From NCBI GenBank assembly GCA_032718475.1, contig JAUCBJ010008999.1:1-41682 (forward strand): DNA of 41,682 bases. Direction: 5' to 3'. A program made the translations under genes and the position numbers. Positions 10,193 to 20,690 of this stretch are shown here, piece after piece (position 1 is the stretch's first letter; the number at the start of each line of letters is the position of its first letter). Source of the stretch: Nemertoderma westbladi. Taxonomy: Eukaryota > Xenacoelomorpha > Nemertodermatida > Nemertodermatidae. The notes beneath the pieces are model-generated. The model searched no databases and was not told the DNA's origin. It saw nothing but the letters and a program-made list of their open reading frames with translations.

Positions 10193-11290
10193 GAAGTTCT
10201 TGGGTAAAATCTTTTACCACTGTCTTAGTTGGATAGATGCCTTGGGAATTAATGACACATCTCCAATGATCCCTTAATGTTTCAGGAAATAAATCTAATA
10301 GGTCAGTTGGATTACCCAGAAAACCATGAATTTGGTTCATTGACCGCTATATATAAATGATGGCCAGCCACAAGATGGATGTATCTTAGGATGATTTATC
10401 TTAGTTAAATATATGGCACATTCCTTACAAAGAACATACTCAACATTGCGATTACGTAGGAGATAGCCATATTCACGGATACACAAGCACATCCCCCAAT
10501 CAGAGGCCTTTGGCTGGATGACGTCGTTAGGCCAATACCGGCAGTTCCTTTGAAATTTTTTCATCATGCGCAAACTCGATAATCCACCCTGCCAAGACTG
10601 TATGTTGTTATTTTGACGAGGGAATCGCAAGTGCCACCCAAGTCTCTAAGTGTTTTTCTCGTTGGTGTGTTTGCAACATCCCTTAATTTTCTCTTACTTC
10701 TTGGGGTTAATAGGTGAGGAATTTTGTGTAGATTTTCAGGTGTAGTTTTTTTATTTTCACCTACAAGTTTCCTCAAATTATTTTGTAAATAAAGATTCTT
10801 ATTTTCCAGAATTGCAAATTTCTTTTTTAGGGATTCTATTAGTTGAGATTTTTCACGTGAGATTTTCGATGGTAGGTAATTCCTTGGTAGAACTGTCGTG
10901 TAGATGGGGTATGTTTTGATAGTTGACCCGATTCCAATTGATTCCTATCGCTTTGCTCTGAAACTTTCTCCTGTTCTTGGCGTTGGTCTTTTGCCTTCCC
11001 CTGCTCCTTGATCTTTCGTCTATACTTTCGTTTCTTCATCCTTTCAAGGTTACGTTTAATTTTAAGGCGATCTTCTATAAGTTTAATTTGTTGACGAGTT
11101 CCAACGTTTGTCTCATTTTGCTGTCATCTTCGCTCTCTTCGTTTGCGTTCCTTTACCACCTCTTCCTTCCTGAACTCAGCATATCTCCCTTCATCCTTTA
11201 ATCTTTGCCGATACTTTGCAACCTTCTCTCGATTTTTTTTCGCCTTGTCTGCTGTCGTATTCTTGCTCTTCCCCTTTTCCTTCCCCATAA
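10193..11290 (-). pseudogene. Unrecognised element gene, 5' part (upstream of LINE-A insertion)
   Basis: On the minus strand a start near 11289 (MGKEKGKSKN) opens a very basic, coiled-coil-like N-terminus rich in K, R and E (KKNREKVAKYRQRLKDEGRY), continuing in another frame as RMKKRKYRRKIKEQGKAKDQ. After further frame changes come LLTPRSKRKLRDVANTPTRK, FQRNCRYWPNDVIQPKASDW with CLCIREYGYLL and CKEC, and MNQIHGFLGNPTDLLDLFPE, reaching FTQEL at the insertion site. The basic N-terminus, the TPRSK motif and the Cys-containing block recall a group of transposon-like proteins in invertebrates, but I cannot name it. At least three frame changes make it a pseudogene unless unseen introns account for them. 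Confidence 0.45.
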
Positions 11291-11315
11291 TTACTTTCAA
11301 TACTGCAATCAATAA

Positions 11316-11647
11316 GTACCGTATAATACAGTAATAATAAAAGCCTATAGGCTGTAAGACTGTAAGAGCTTAATACTGTAATAGTATTAGGCCAACTGTC
11401 AGACTGTATTCGACTGTAATGATAAGCAAAATTCTGAAATCCAATTCTTAAAGACAAGTTAGACTTAATGTTACCATATATGGCGCTGTGTACTATTACC
11501 AGCCCATTATACAGTATACATATTTAGATAAGCCGTAATGACATGCAGCCATAGTTAGATAAGGAAAATAAAATATCCATATTTGTGAATCTTATCCATT
11601 TTTGTATAGTATGTAGCCCTACGTACGTAATTTTGTAATAAAATAAA
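11316..11647. other. No gene seen
   Basis: AT-rich sequence with repeated ACTGTAA-type words around 11340-11420. No gene supported. Confidence 0.5.
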
Positions 11648-11715
11648 ATGGAAATCGATCAATCTGCTTACTGGGCGGTAAAGCCAACCAACCACCAAGG
11701 TTAAGGCTGAATCAC
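11648..11715 (+). repeat. 68-bp LINE-A fragment
   Basis: Nearly identical to the LINE-A copy at 8578-8645 (ATGGAAATCGATCAATCTGC onward), with a G-to-T and little other change. It lies directly before the open frame at 11716. Such a short internal piece is more easily explained by gene conversion, template switching or deletion than by target-primed insertion. Confidence 0.85.
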
Positions 11716-12161
11716 AACCTAATATTAAGTTATCGGCATTATATGTAGCTCACGTAAACAATTTACGAGACATGACTTCGCATTTACCTTGGGATTACGG
11801 TGACATTTCACAAGATGACTTTAAAAAATACATGAAGAGACATTTAAAATATAAAAAAAATATACATGTATTTGGGTTGATGAAGCAGGCAATATTAGTT
11901 TCCCAACTTGATGTTCTCGCACCAAATTCGATGGAGAAATTGGGGATATATCGACTATATTACAACTATTTAACCCCCTGTCGCTTCCACGATCAATTAA
12001 CTACAGTAGAAGATAAATGTAGTTTCCACTTAAACACAAGGGATAACTGTCTGCGGTACTGCTCAGCGAAAAGGGTTGGAGGGTATGTAACGAAGCGTTT
12101 AACTGAGTCAGGTGATAAACAGAAAGAAATAACTGCGGTGGAAGATGTACTCGTACAGTAG
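11716..12161 (+). CDS. Unrecognised open frame, ~148 codons
   Basis: The frame is open from the LINE-A micro-fragment and reads NIKLSALYVAHVNNLRDM, then SHLPWDYGDISQDDFKKYMK, a basic segment, and a Cys-containing end. The first in-frame ATG is at 11772 (129 codons). The amino-acid mix (acidic/basic helices, few low-complexity runs) looks coding, but no domain or family is recognised. It may be a fragment of the same element as the minus-strand gene to its left, or an exon. No promoter or polyadenylation signal was identified. Confidence 0.35.
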
Positions 12162-12565
12162 GTTTACTCTAAGCTTGTAATGTGGTGGGATATAATATAA
12201 TTTTATTTTGGTGATGATCTTGATGTTAATATAAAAATATCATATAAATATATCATATAAAAATATATAATTTTTTTACAACAAGTTCTCTAAAAAGAAT
12301 CAATTGCGCTAGGTAAACCATACACATTTAACAATATGATGTAGACGTAACATGTACAGTAAGTATTCTCGACATCATTCTAATATAGTTGTACTGGTAT
12401 TGCGAAACATCCTATACATCGCAAACTAATAACACATACAGTAGTTGACTAGTGATATAACTTTAGTAATATTAGTCAGAAATGCAACATAATCTGTATA
12501 GGATGTAATGTTAACCTGTTGGTACCGGTACTGATAAATTCAATAATTTATTATAGCTCTAACCA
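12162..12565. other. No gene seen
   Basis: AT-rich, then rich in GTAC, CAGTAC and ACCGGTA palindromic words. No coding signal. Confidence 0.5.
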
Positions 12566-12567
12566 CA

Positions 12568-13333
12568 ACTGTCATCCACTTTATCAGTACCGGTAGTGTT
12601 TTACTCTTCCAACACTGTAGTCGCGGTCTACTGGTATCAGTACAGCAGTAATCTGTTGCAATAGCATACCGCTGTCATGACCTGGATTACATGCAGGGGT
12701 CTCACATATAGGGATTAGATCACCTACCTAAACAATACAGTACTGCAGTACTGTCACTATTGTTGTAACAGTATAGTCAGATAGAGCATACTGATTTCCT
12801 TTGATTAGCATTGTACCGCAGTACCGGTACTACAGTATTAATGTAACAGTACCTGCAGTAATAAACTAAGCCAATGTATACAATATCGTGAGCCAGTTAC
12901 AATCAGATGTGTACGCAGTCAGCCATACTGCGGGATGCGGACAACCTCACAGCTAGCCTCGCAGCTCCTATCTACAACTGTCATCCACTTTATCAGTACC
13001 TGTAGTGTTTTACTCTTCCAACACTGTAGTTGCAGTCTACTGGTATCAGTACAGCAGTAATCTGATGCAATAGCATACTGCTGACATGACCCGGATTGGT
13101 CGCGTGGGTCTCACATACAGGGATTAGATCCCCTACCCAAACAATACAGTACTGCAGTACTGTCACTGTTGTTGTTGTAACAGTATAGTCAGATAGAGCA
13201 TACTGATTTCCTTTGATTAGCATTGTACTGCAGTACCGGTACTACAGTATTAATGTAACAGTACCTGCAGTAACAAACTAAACCATTGTATACAATATCG
13301 TGAGCCAGTTACAATCGGATGTGCGCGCAGTCA
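12568..13333. repeat. Direct duplication of a ~0.4-kb noncoding unit
   Basis: Bases 12568-12924 recur at 12977-13333 (offset 409), from CAACTGTCATCCACTTTATC to GAGCCAGTTACAATC. The copies differ mainly at CG/TG-type sites and small indels. Each copy ends in GCCTCGCAGC-type sequence, single in the first and expanded to a minisatellite in the second. Both contain many CAGTACTG and ACCGGTAC palindromes. Confidence 0.9.
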
Positions 13334-13432
13334 GTGCGCGCAGCCAGCCTCGCAGCCAGCCTCGCAGCCGGCCTCGCAGCCAGCCTCGCAGCCACCCTCG
13401 CAGCCAACCTCGCAACCAGCCTCGCAGCTACT
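13328..13432 (+). repeat. 12-bp minisatellite (CAGCCTCGCAGC)
   Basis: About eight copies of a CCAGCCTCGCAG unit. A frame through it gives an Arg-Ser-Gln-Pro repeat, which is an artefact of the period being a multiple of three. Confidence 0.9.
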
Positions 13433-13511
13433 ACTGGCTAGGCACGCAGTCAGCCCGTGAGAGTCATACTTATTCAAATGAGGTTAGTTTTCCCGAACTA
13501 CCGATAGATTG

Positions 13512-16061
13512 CAATCTATCGAAAGAACCAATGCATCAGAGCCAGAACAAGCAGTCAAGTTTTATGAAGAACTGACTGGACTTATTAAGGACATCCCGAA
13601 ACACAATGTTAAAGTCATTGCTGGTGACCTGAATGCGCAAATTGGCCCAGAAGACATCAAGGGTTACACCTATAACACCAGTTCTAACAGAAATGGGTAC
13701 TTACTTTTAGACCTAATGGAAGAATGTGAATTGATACCAACAAACAACACATTCGAAAAGAGTAAGGGGAAGCTATGGACCTTTCAATACCCTAATGGAA
13801 CCAAAGCACAACTGGATTACATCCTTATAAACAAAAAGTGGCGAAATAGCATGATCAACTGCGAGGCATACAGCTCGTTCAACCTAATTGGTTCGGACCA
13901 CAGAATTGTGACTGCAGAGATCAGACTCAGTTTGAGAGCCAGCAAACCCAGGACAAGCAAGCAAATCAACTATGACTGGGAGAAACTCAGAACTGATAAT
14001 GCTGTAAAGGATGCTTATACAGTAGAAGTTCAAAACCGCTTTGAAGCACTTCAGTCAATGGATGAAGACCAATCCACCAATTCAATATACCAGAATATAA
14101 TAACAGCCCACAAGGAAGCAGCTAAGAGGCATATCCCCCAGAAACCTAAACGAAAACAGTATGTGCCATGGCAAAACTCTGAGGTTACTTGTAAGAGAGA
14201 AGATCTTAAGATAGCCTACAAAGTTAAAACCGAACAACCAACAACCGAAAACATTAACAAGGTTGAGAAAGCTAAGGACGATCTTAAATTGGCCTACAAC
14301 ATCAGCCAGGAAAAGTACATACAGGATAAAACTGAAGCAATTACAACTGCTCACATACAGCAACAATCAAGACTTACCTGGCAAACTGTAAATGAGGTAT
14401 CTGGTCGGAAAAGTTGTGCAAAGGGGCGCCTCAAAGCCGATAGTCCTGAAGAACGTGTTGGGAAGTGGAAAAATCACTTCAGCAACTTGCTTGGGCAGCC
14501 ACCAAACATCGAGGTCAGCCCTACAAGGAAAATATATGACAAGACACTACCTATAGAAACAGGGGACTTCACACCTGCCGAACTCCAAAGAAGCATTAAA
14601 AGCATGTCCAATAATAAAGCGAGTGGATTAGATGAAATCCCAGCGGAGGTATGGAAAACCGGAGTGCTAAATAGACCATTATTGAATGTTTGCAACCGGA
14701 TGTTAAAAGGGGAAAAGCCACCACCAATTTGGACTAAAGGTCAACTAAAGCCTCTCCCCAAGAAAGGAGACCTCGGCATACCAACAAACTATCGTGGGAT
14801 CTGTCTGCTTGTGGTAGCTGCCAAAATATACAATAAAATGATTCTATATAGGATTAGGCCTCACATAGAGAAACTACTGCGTAAGAGCCAAAACGGATTT
14901 CGACCAAGTAGATCAACAATAGCTCAGATACTTGCACTACGGAGACTGATTGAAGGAATTAAGTCAAAGAATCTCCCCGCAGTCATGACTTTTGTGGACT
15001 TCAAGAAGGCATTCGACTCCATCCATAGAGGTAAAATGCTTGAAATCCTAAGAGCTTATGGAATACCAGAAGTAATTGTTGCTGGCATTGGATTGTTATA
15101 TTGTGACACAGAAGCGCAGGTACTCTCACCAGATGGTGAAACTGAGTTTTTCTCAATCCTGGCTGGCGTACTGCAAGGTGACACATTAGCACCATTACTA
15201 TTTGTAATTGTGCTGGATTACGCAATGAGGACGGCCACAAAGGGTGAAGATCTAGGATTCACACTTCAAGAACGCAGAAGTAGTAGATATCTGGCAACTA
15301 CAGTCACAGACACCGACTTTGCGGATGACATCGCCCTGCTCTCTAATACGCTAGCAGATGCACAGCTTCTACTAAATTAAGTGGAGAGGGCTGCTAAGGA
15401 GGTTGGATTACATATAAATGCCACCAAGACCGAATTTATGACCTTTAATGTTGATGGAAACTTGACAACCATTGATAATAATCAACTAAGGAAGGTCGAT
15501 GACTTCCAGTACCTTGGATCATGGATAGAGAATAGCAAAAAGGACATAGAAGTTAGGAAAGCAAAGGCTTGGGTAGCTCTATCAAAAATGGATACCATCT
15601 GGAAATCAGATCTCTCCAGGCACCTGAAGACTAAGTTCTTTCGAGCCACAGTGGAAAGTGTATTTTTATACGGCGGTGAGACCTGGACACTGACTAAATC
15701 ACTTGAACAACGAATTGATGGTTGCTACACAAGACTACTAAGGGCAGCCCTAAACATCAGCTGGAGACAACACATGACAAACGCCGAGCTTTATGGTACA
15801 ATACCACCTGTATCAACCACCCTCCGTGAACGCAGATTAAGATTCAGTGGGCACTGCTGGCGAAGTAAAGACGAGGTCATACCAGATCTACTTCTCTGGC
15901 AACCAACTCATGGAAAGCGTAGTCGTGGACGACCTGCCATAACATATATAGATCAATTTGAAAGGGATACTGAACTTGGGAGAAACGAAATTGCGACAAC
16001 TATGGAGAATCGGGAAGCCTGGAAGGATCTCATTTCCACTGTCCGAGTTCGCTCGACCTAG
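13512..16061 (+). pseudogene. LINE-B ORF2: endonuclease and reverse transcriptase with one stop codon
   Basis: This is the coding part of the LINE-B insertion. In the family, the endonuclease nicks target DNA and the RT copies element RNA onto the nick. The frame is continuous from the insertion junction to 16061 apart from the TAA at 15378-15380, which falls after the FADD box and before the thumb. Translation would therefore give palm and fingers without thumb or C-terminal domain. The N-terminal endonuclease half is lost, so the copy is not autonomous. Having only one lesion in about 850 codons suggests a recent insertion compared with LINE-A at 8050-10192. Confidence 0.88.
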
Positions 16062-16070
16062 TAGTAGTAG
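13512..16070 (+). mobile_element. LINE family B (APE-type non-LTR retrotransposon), nearly intact 3' portion
   Basis: Bounded by the 13-bp target duplication TACCGATAGATTG (13499-13511 and 16071-16083) and ending in a (TAG)n tail. It lacks only the 5' part: the frame begins inside the AP-endonuclease domain (GDLNAQIG at residues 39-46; GSDHRIVTAEIRLSL around 128-142). The RT follows: PLPKKGDLGIPTNYRG, NGFRPSRST, motif A FVDFKKAFDS (about 495-504), motif B GVLQGDTLAP, motif C FADD (604-607). A single in-frame TAA at 15378-15380 separates this 623-codon stretch from a 226-codon C-terminal frame with KTEFMTFN, YLGSWIENSKKD and RRLRFSGHCWRSKDE. All RT catalytic aspartates are present. RTE/CR1-like; finer classification is open. 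It inserted just beyond the 3' end of the TBP-like gene. Confidence 0.92.
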
Positions 16071-16115
16071 TACCGATAGATTGATTGAAAAATAATAATG
16101 TTTAATTTTCACCTT

Positions 16116-16630
16116 CTAATTATCAATATATTCTACACCTAAAGTCACAACACCAAACATTAATAAATAATTAACCAGTTTACTAAATATAGGATAATAA
16201 ATGTGAAATTTGCTAGGTGAACACATTAAAGTACATTTACCGGTATGAAAGCAGCAAATGACTACGGTATTATTTATTCTTATTTTGCAATTATTAAAAA
16301 TTTCAGGTTCATATATAACTTGAAGTTGTACATTATCAAAGACAACATAAAACCCGGTATTGTTTATCAATAACCTATAGACTACAAGACTTAATACTAA
16401 AAATATAAGTACATAAATTAACAGATTTTAAAATCAAATTAATACTAGTTTTATCAAATATATGCTTTTTTACTTTTTGGAAATTATACTTACTACCTAA
16501 TAATGTAATACGACCATTTTTAAATATTAATAATGTGGCACCAAATATCTTATATATAAACTGATTTGGTTTGAGTATGTGTTTACCAGATAATTGATTT
16601 TTTAATTCTTTCAAATTAATCGCTTACACT
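16116..16630 (-). pseudogene. TATA-binding-protein-like gene, two lobes in two frames
   Basis: Directly downstream of the polymerase on the same strand lie two short frames. The first (about 16630-16375) contains INLKELKNQL, KPNQFIYKIFGATLLIF, KNGRITLLGSK and a basic helix. This follows the TBP first-lobe order (Y-x-P-x-F ... TALIF-x-SGK-x-x-x-TGAK ... helix) and continues into SVNLCTYIFSIKSCSL, like the strand that opens the second lobe. The second frame (16370-16116), shifted by one, has YEPEIF, NNTVVICCFHTGKCTLM and a helix ending VNYLL, matching YEPELF...LLIF-SGK...TGAK...YP-L. The two-lobe TBP saddle is therefore recognisable by order and spacing. In the family it binds promoter DNA to nominate start sites. 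The N-terminal strand is degenerate. The call rests on pattern memory, not on a search. Confidence 0.6.
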
Positions 16631-16651
16631 TGCTGGCAACTTACATTCTTA

Positions 16652-19573
16652 TTAACTATCTGATAGTTCACTGTTTGGCTCCCGATAAATAGGTATATTG
16701 TTTTTTTTTACGGGTTTTTCAACCTTTGTTTGATAGTGACCCCAGGGAAGTGAATGATTTTTATTAACCCAATAAAGTTTATCGTCAAATGCGCTGAGAG
16801 CAAACTTATCTCGTGCTACAGTATACACTTTGTGTAATTGACTCTGAAATTGATGCGTTTCCTTGGAAATTTCTTCGTTATCCTTATATGCTCTTAAATA
16901 ATCTTCGTGGCAAATATTTTTATCCACGACAGCTCTTGTTATTCCTTTCGCCCGTCGTATATTTTTGTTATTCCATTCCAAAATTGAATATAATTTTGGT
17001 CTTAAAAATACTGCTTGTTTAATCTCTCTCGAGCACAACTCGTCTTTACAGTAATAGAGCCTGGATTTATTTTTATCGCTGTAGAGAGGGTGATCCTTGG
17101 GGTAATTGGATGTATCTAGAATATTATTTTTAATTAAGGCTTTTAAAAATTTATTCTGCGATATATTATAGTAACAACCTATTAAAGAGTCTGTATCTGA
17201 TGCTACAATTTCAATACGACAGTTTAATTCTTTCTCAATAGGTAGCAATTTATTATAGTACAACTCATACATATCTAATTTAGCCAAGTCCAAGACAGTA
17301 CTACCTACATAGACCGGTTTATCGAGAGTTACAGAGTCTTTCACTAATAAGTGTCCCGATAAGGAATCGTTATAAATCATGAAATTTTCATGATTCATAC
17401 GTTTTACCAATAAATCACATTTTTCTTTGCTATTCGCGATACGAAAGTTGCATCGGTCTCGTATCTTTTCTATCGTTTTTCCAAATAACGAATTATTCAG
17501 AAGCTTTGCAACAGCTGTTTCAATGTAACTTTTTGCTAATCGCCTTTGATTAATATTAAAATCTATATAGGGTTTAAATACAAAGTCTTGATGGAAAGAA
17601 TACAATTTATGTAGTTTAGTAACAATTAAACCTTGTTTTATATAAAATTTTAACAGTTTCAAATTTACATGATAGAATTCTTTATCGAATTGTGTCAACA
17701 TAAGTTTTGGAGCACACATCTTATACTTGCTATTAGTACCTCTTTGTTTACATACATGATTATATTGTTCCCTCATATATGGTGAAAGCATTGTCTCATT
17801 TATACTTAAATGTTCTGGGGCTAAGGATAGTTCTAATGTACGATCATGAATATCTTTGGGATATTTCAAATCGCAAATTAAGAAAAACCCAATATCCCCT
17901 TCAGTATCAAGATTTGTTAAATAGTTTATTAGTTCTTCTGGAGCGGCATTCTCTAAATATGTAACGTTGACTTGTTCAAAACCTGAAACAGGTAACTTTT
18001 TACTTAAATTACCCGAATACAAGGAATTAAAATCTATATTGAAAATATGACACTCTTCCTTGCTTGGATCATAATTATCAGTATCTGGTATATTTGATTC
18101 TATGTAATGCTTTCGACAGAATGAAACCCCTCCTCTAATAGATGCTTCAAAATCTCTATATGTTTGGTAATCTTTTATTAATGCTAACTTACATTTATTG
18201 TATTTCAGGGCGCAATCATAAGTGAAAGCTGCGATACTGCAATAATAAACTACTTCTAATTCGTAGTTTTGTCTACATACTCTCCTAAAGTTCTCAAATA
18301 TATCAGCGAGGAGACAAACATCGAGTTTTAAGTATGCTAAAAGATAATCTTTGAGATTCACGCAGTCGAATTCTATCCATGATGCGTTGGCAAAACTATA
18401 TTCCTCGGGAGTACAGGTATTTTGTGTTAATTTACTATAAAATTTGTCTATTGATGGTAATTTCGAATCATTGAATTTATTTAAATCTGTCAGATACTCG
18501 TAGGGAAATATACCTTTTCGTTTAATTGTTGCATTATTTAAATTCGGATAAAAATATTTCATTTGCTGTTCAGTAATTGGTAGAACTGATGTTATATCCT
18601 CGCTGTCTATATCCTTTGTTGAACAATCAACTAAAGTACTTAGGGAAAAGGATAAAAATTGATATGAGTCTAAGACACGTAGCTCAATCTTTGTTTTTGA
18701 GTCTTTCACCGGTATATGCATACTCAGTGAAATATACCTTTCAGAATTTTTAGGGATCACCTTTATATCCCAATCGGAATATCTATTGTTGGTAAAACCA
18801 ACTTGTAAAAGAAAATGCAAATCGTAGAGATTGCAGTTGTGTGCAGCGAGTATATACATGTGTCGTTTCAACGATAAAGAGCGGTTACATGCGTTACAAG
18901 CGGCCGCTATATAGTTACCAGTAATATGTGAGTGATGTTTGTTTTTCTCAGACTTATCTTTAAATAAAACATTGCAATAAAAGCAAGTTTTAGCTTCCCA
19001 AAAACTTAACTTATCTACATCATTAAGTATCATGACTACAGAGAGGTTGATCATCTTCTCTCTCGTGTGAGTTTCTGACCACTTATATAATTGGGTGATG
19101 TCATTATATACAGAGTCTAAAAAGTCTTGAATACAGTTGTTGTCGATTGTTTTTGTAAAGGTCTTCAAATAAAATTTTGGTAGATTGATTAATTCGCTAC
19201 TAGGAACAATTAAATAACTTACAGCGCATGGAATATGATTCTGAATAAATTTACTGTTGCTGGATGGCTCCAAAATAGATTCTATGTCAAAATATATTAC
19301 AAACAATGCTGGTAATGTTCTGTCTAAATTTCTAAAGCTAATGTGAGTTCTTTTTTCAGACGGTAGCTTCTCAACTTGACTTTTTCCTCGATAACAGGCA
19401 AGACGGTGACGTTCTAGAATATCCTCGCTGTAGAAATGAGACAAACACCGTTCACAATATTTCCTACTTCCAATATGCTTACCTCTTGTATTCATCAAGC
19501 GATTCAAGTTAGTTATGCAAACATAATGTGATTGTTTACTCGTATTCTTATTTTTTACAAGTAATATATTCAA
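16652..19573 (-). CDS. Protein-primed family-B DNA polymerase (Polinton/adintovirus type), catalytic part
   Basis: A 973-codon frame. In order: a C-x2-C/H-x4-C finger (residues 40-60), Exo I YFDIES (94-99), a Cys/His block C197-x2-C200...HHSHITGNY...CNACN like the HNH/endonuclease-VII-type insert common in this family, Exo II HNCNLYDLHF (245-254), Exo III YLKLDVCLLAD (414-424), palm motif A DFNSLYS (514-520), motif B KLLNNSLFGK (690-699) and motif C SDTDSL (792-797). Exonuclease and polymerase aspartates are present. This class starts DNA synthesis from a protein and copies linear genomes with terminal inverted repeats. The first Met shown is internal: similarity continues upstream into an in-frame stop and then into the separate frame at 19653-20690. 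It lies just upstream of the TBP-like frames, with a stop-to-frame gap of about 30 bases. Confidence 0.93.
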   Translation of the reverse strand: MNILLVKNKNTSKQSHYVCITNLNRLMNTRGKHIGSRKYCERCLSHFYSEDILERHRLACYRGKSQVEKLPSEKRTHISFRNLDRTLPALFVIYFDIESILEPSSNSKFIQNHIPCAVSYLIVPSSELINLPKFYLKTFTKTIDNNCIQDFLDSVYNDITQLYKWSETHTREKMINLSVVMILNDVDKLSFWEAKTCFYCNVLFKDKSEKNKHHSHITGNYIAAACNACNRSLSLKRHMYILAAHNCNLYDLHFLLQVGFTNNRYSDWDIKVIPKNSERYISLSMHIPVKDSKTKIELRVLDSYQFLSFSLSTLVDCSTKDIDSEDITSVLPITEQQMKYFYPNLNNATIKRKGIFPYEYLTDLNKFNDSKLPSIDKFYSKLTQNTCTPEEYSFANASWIEFDCVNLKDYLLAYLKLDVCLLADIFENFRRVCRQNYELEVVYYCSIAAFTYDCALKYNKCKLALIKDYQTYRDFEASIRGGVSFCRKHYIESNIPDTDNYDPSKEECHIFNIDFNSLYSGNLSKKLPVSGFEQVNVTYLENAAPEELINYLTNLDTEGDIGFFLICDLKYPKDIHDRTLELSLAPEHLSINETMLSPYMREQYNHVCKQRGTNSKYKMCAPKLMLTQFDKEFYHVNLKLLKFYIKQGLIVTKLHKLYSFHQDFVFKPYIDFNINQRRLAKSYIETAVAKLLNNSLFGKTIEKIRDRCNFRIANSKEKCDLLVKRMNHENFMIYNDSLSGHLLVKDSVTLDKPVYVGSTVLDLAKLDMYELYYNKLLPIEKELNCRIEIVASDTDSLIGCYYNISQNKFLKALIKNNILDTSNYPKDHPLYSDKNKSRLYYCKDELCSREIKQAVFLRPKLYSILEWNNKNIRRAKGITRAVVDKNICHEDYLRAYKDNEEISKETHQFQSQLHKVYTVARDKFALSAFDDKLYWVNKNHSLPWGHYQTKVEKPVKKNNIPIYREPNSELSDS

Positions 19574-19652
19574 TAACTCTTAATCTGGAGTGATTTTACT
19601 AAATGGTGCCTGTCTTAATATAGATACTCGATTGTTGTCGTAGAGTAATAAA

Positions 19653-20690
19653 TTAATTATATATGCTGAATTTCTGTTTTTCAAAAAGTTTAATTGCAAG
19701 CTGCCATTCTGTTGGATAATCTTTGTTCCCGTTGTCAAAAATAAAATGATTCATGTAATTTTTGTACGACGAAGTATGGTTTTTGTTTATCTTCACTTTG
19801 CTGCTAAATTTTGTGGCTATAATAGCCCATTTGAAACAGTCATTATCAGCCGTTTGTATATTTATAACACATTTTTTAACTGATAGAGTCTTAGGTAACT
19901 CCATATAACCGTGACCTTTATATTCCAGTGACCTACACTTAGATTCAGCTACTTTAATTTCCACTCTTAATAAAGATTTGACGCGCCACCCTGAGCCACG
20001 AGTGTTAAACATGGCTATTTTTTGCATTAATTTTTCTAGTACATACTCAAACCATGTGTCAAAACTTTCATGTGAATCTACGGTATTAACTGCACCACCT
20101 GAAGAACTAAAATAGAAAGCTTCTTCTTGATCACCCTCTGAAAAATGTGATCGATACATGAGTATATTCACACCTAGCCAGGGTCTAAGTACATTCATTT
20201 CGCTAAGTTTTCCTAATAATAAGTTTTCAATATAAGGAAAAATTTTTAGTATTGATGAATGAATATCAGGAAAATCTTCATCATTCGGAAGATTGTAAAC
20301 ATAGATTTCTAAACGGTTATCATGTGCGGCTCGTTTGAGGCTAAAAATTGATGGACCTTGACCAGATTTCAGTCTTTTTATAGATGCGACAGTATTGTTT
20401 TGGTTCCGTTGTGGTGGTCTAACATGATAATAACGTTGGTGACAGTCGTGACGTAAATAATTCTCATATAAATACTCTTTATTACAAGTAGGACAAGTTT
20501 TTTCATACACGCAAAACTTCATTTCTTTACATCCCGTAGTTGATTCATGTCGTTTGCATATTTCTTCACGTGAACATTTCACTCGACAATTAAAACAATT
20601 GTATTCTTGAAAATGTGATTTCAAGTGAGTTAAATAATTTCGTTTAGAAATTTGAAGAGGACAAAATGGACATTTCAATTGTTTATCCAT
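19653..20690 (-). pseudogene. N-terminal part of the same polymerase polyprotein: C2H2 fingers plus conserved pre-exonuclease domain
   Basis: A 345-codon frame upstream of the polymerase on the same strand. It starts with Cys/His fingers (CPFCPLQISKRNYLTHLKSH; CFNCRVKC...H; CPTCNKEYLYENYLRHDC), then a basic linker and a conserved region with GSGWRVKSLLRVEIKV, YMELPKTLSVKKCVINIQ and DNDCFKWAIIA. From memory this G-S-G-W ... LP-K-L ... N-x-D-x-C-F-x-W order precedes the exonuclease in long invertebrate polymerases of this class. The frame ends at 19653. A one-base frame change and then an in-frame stop (near 19580) separate it from the catalytic frame, so the two were once one gene of about 1,340 codons. 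Whether the fingers bind terminal repeats is inference. Confidence 0.8.

Noticed and set aside
13300-13575. Arg-Ser-Gln-Pro repeat protein
   Set aside because: Created by a 12-bp minisatellite; it then runs into LINE-B in the wrong frame.
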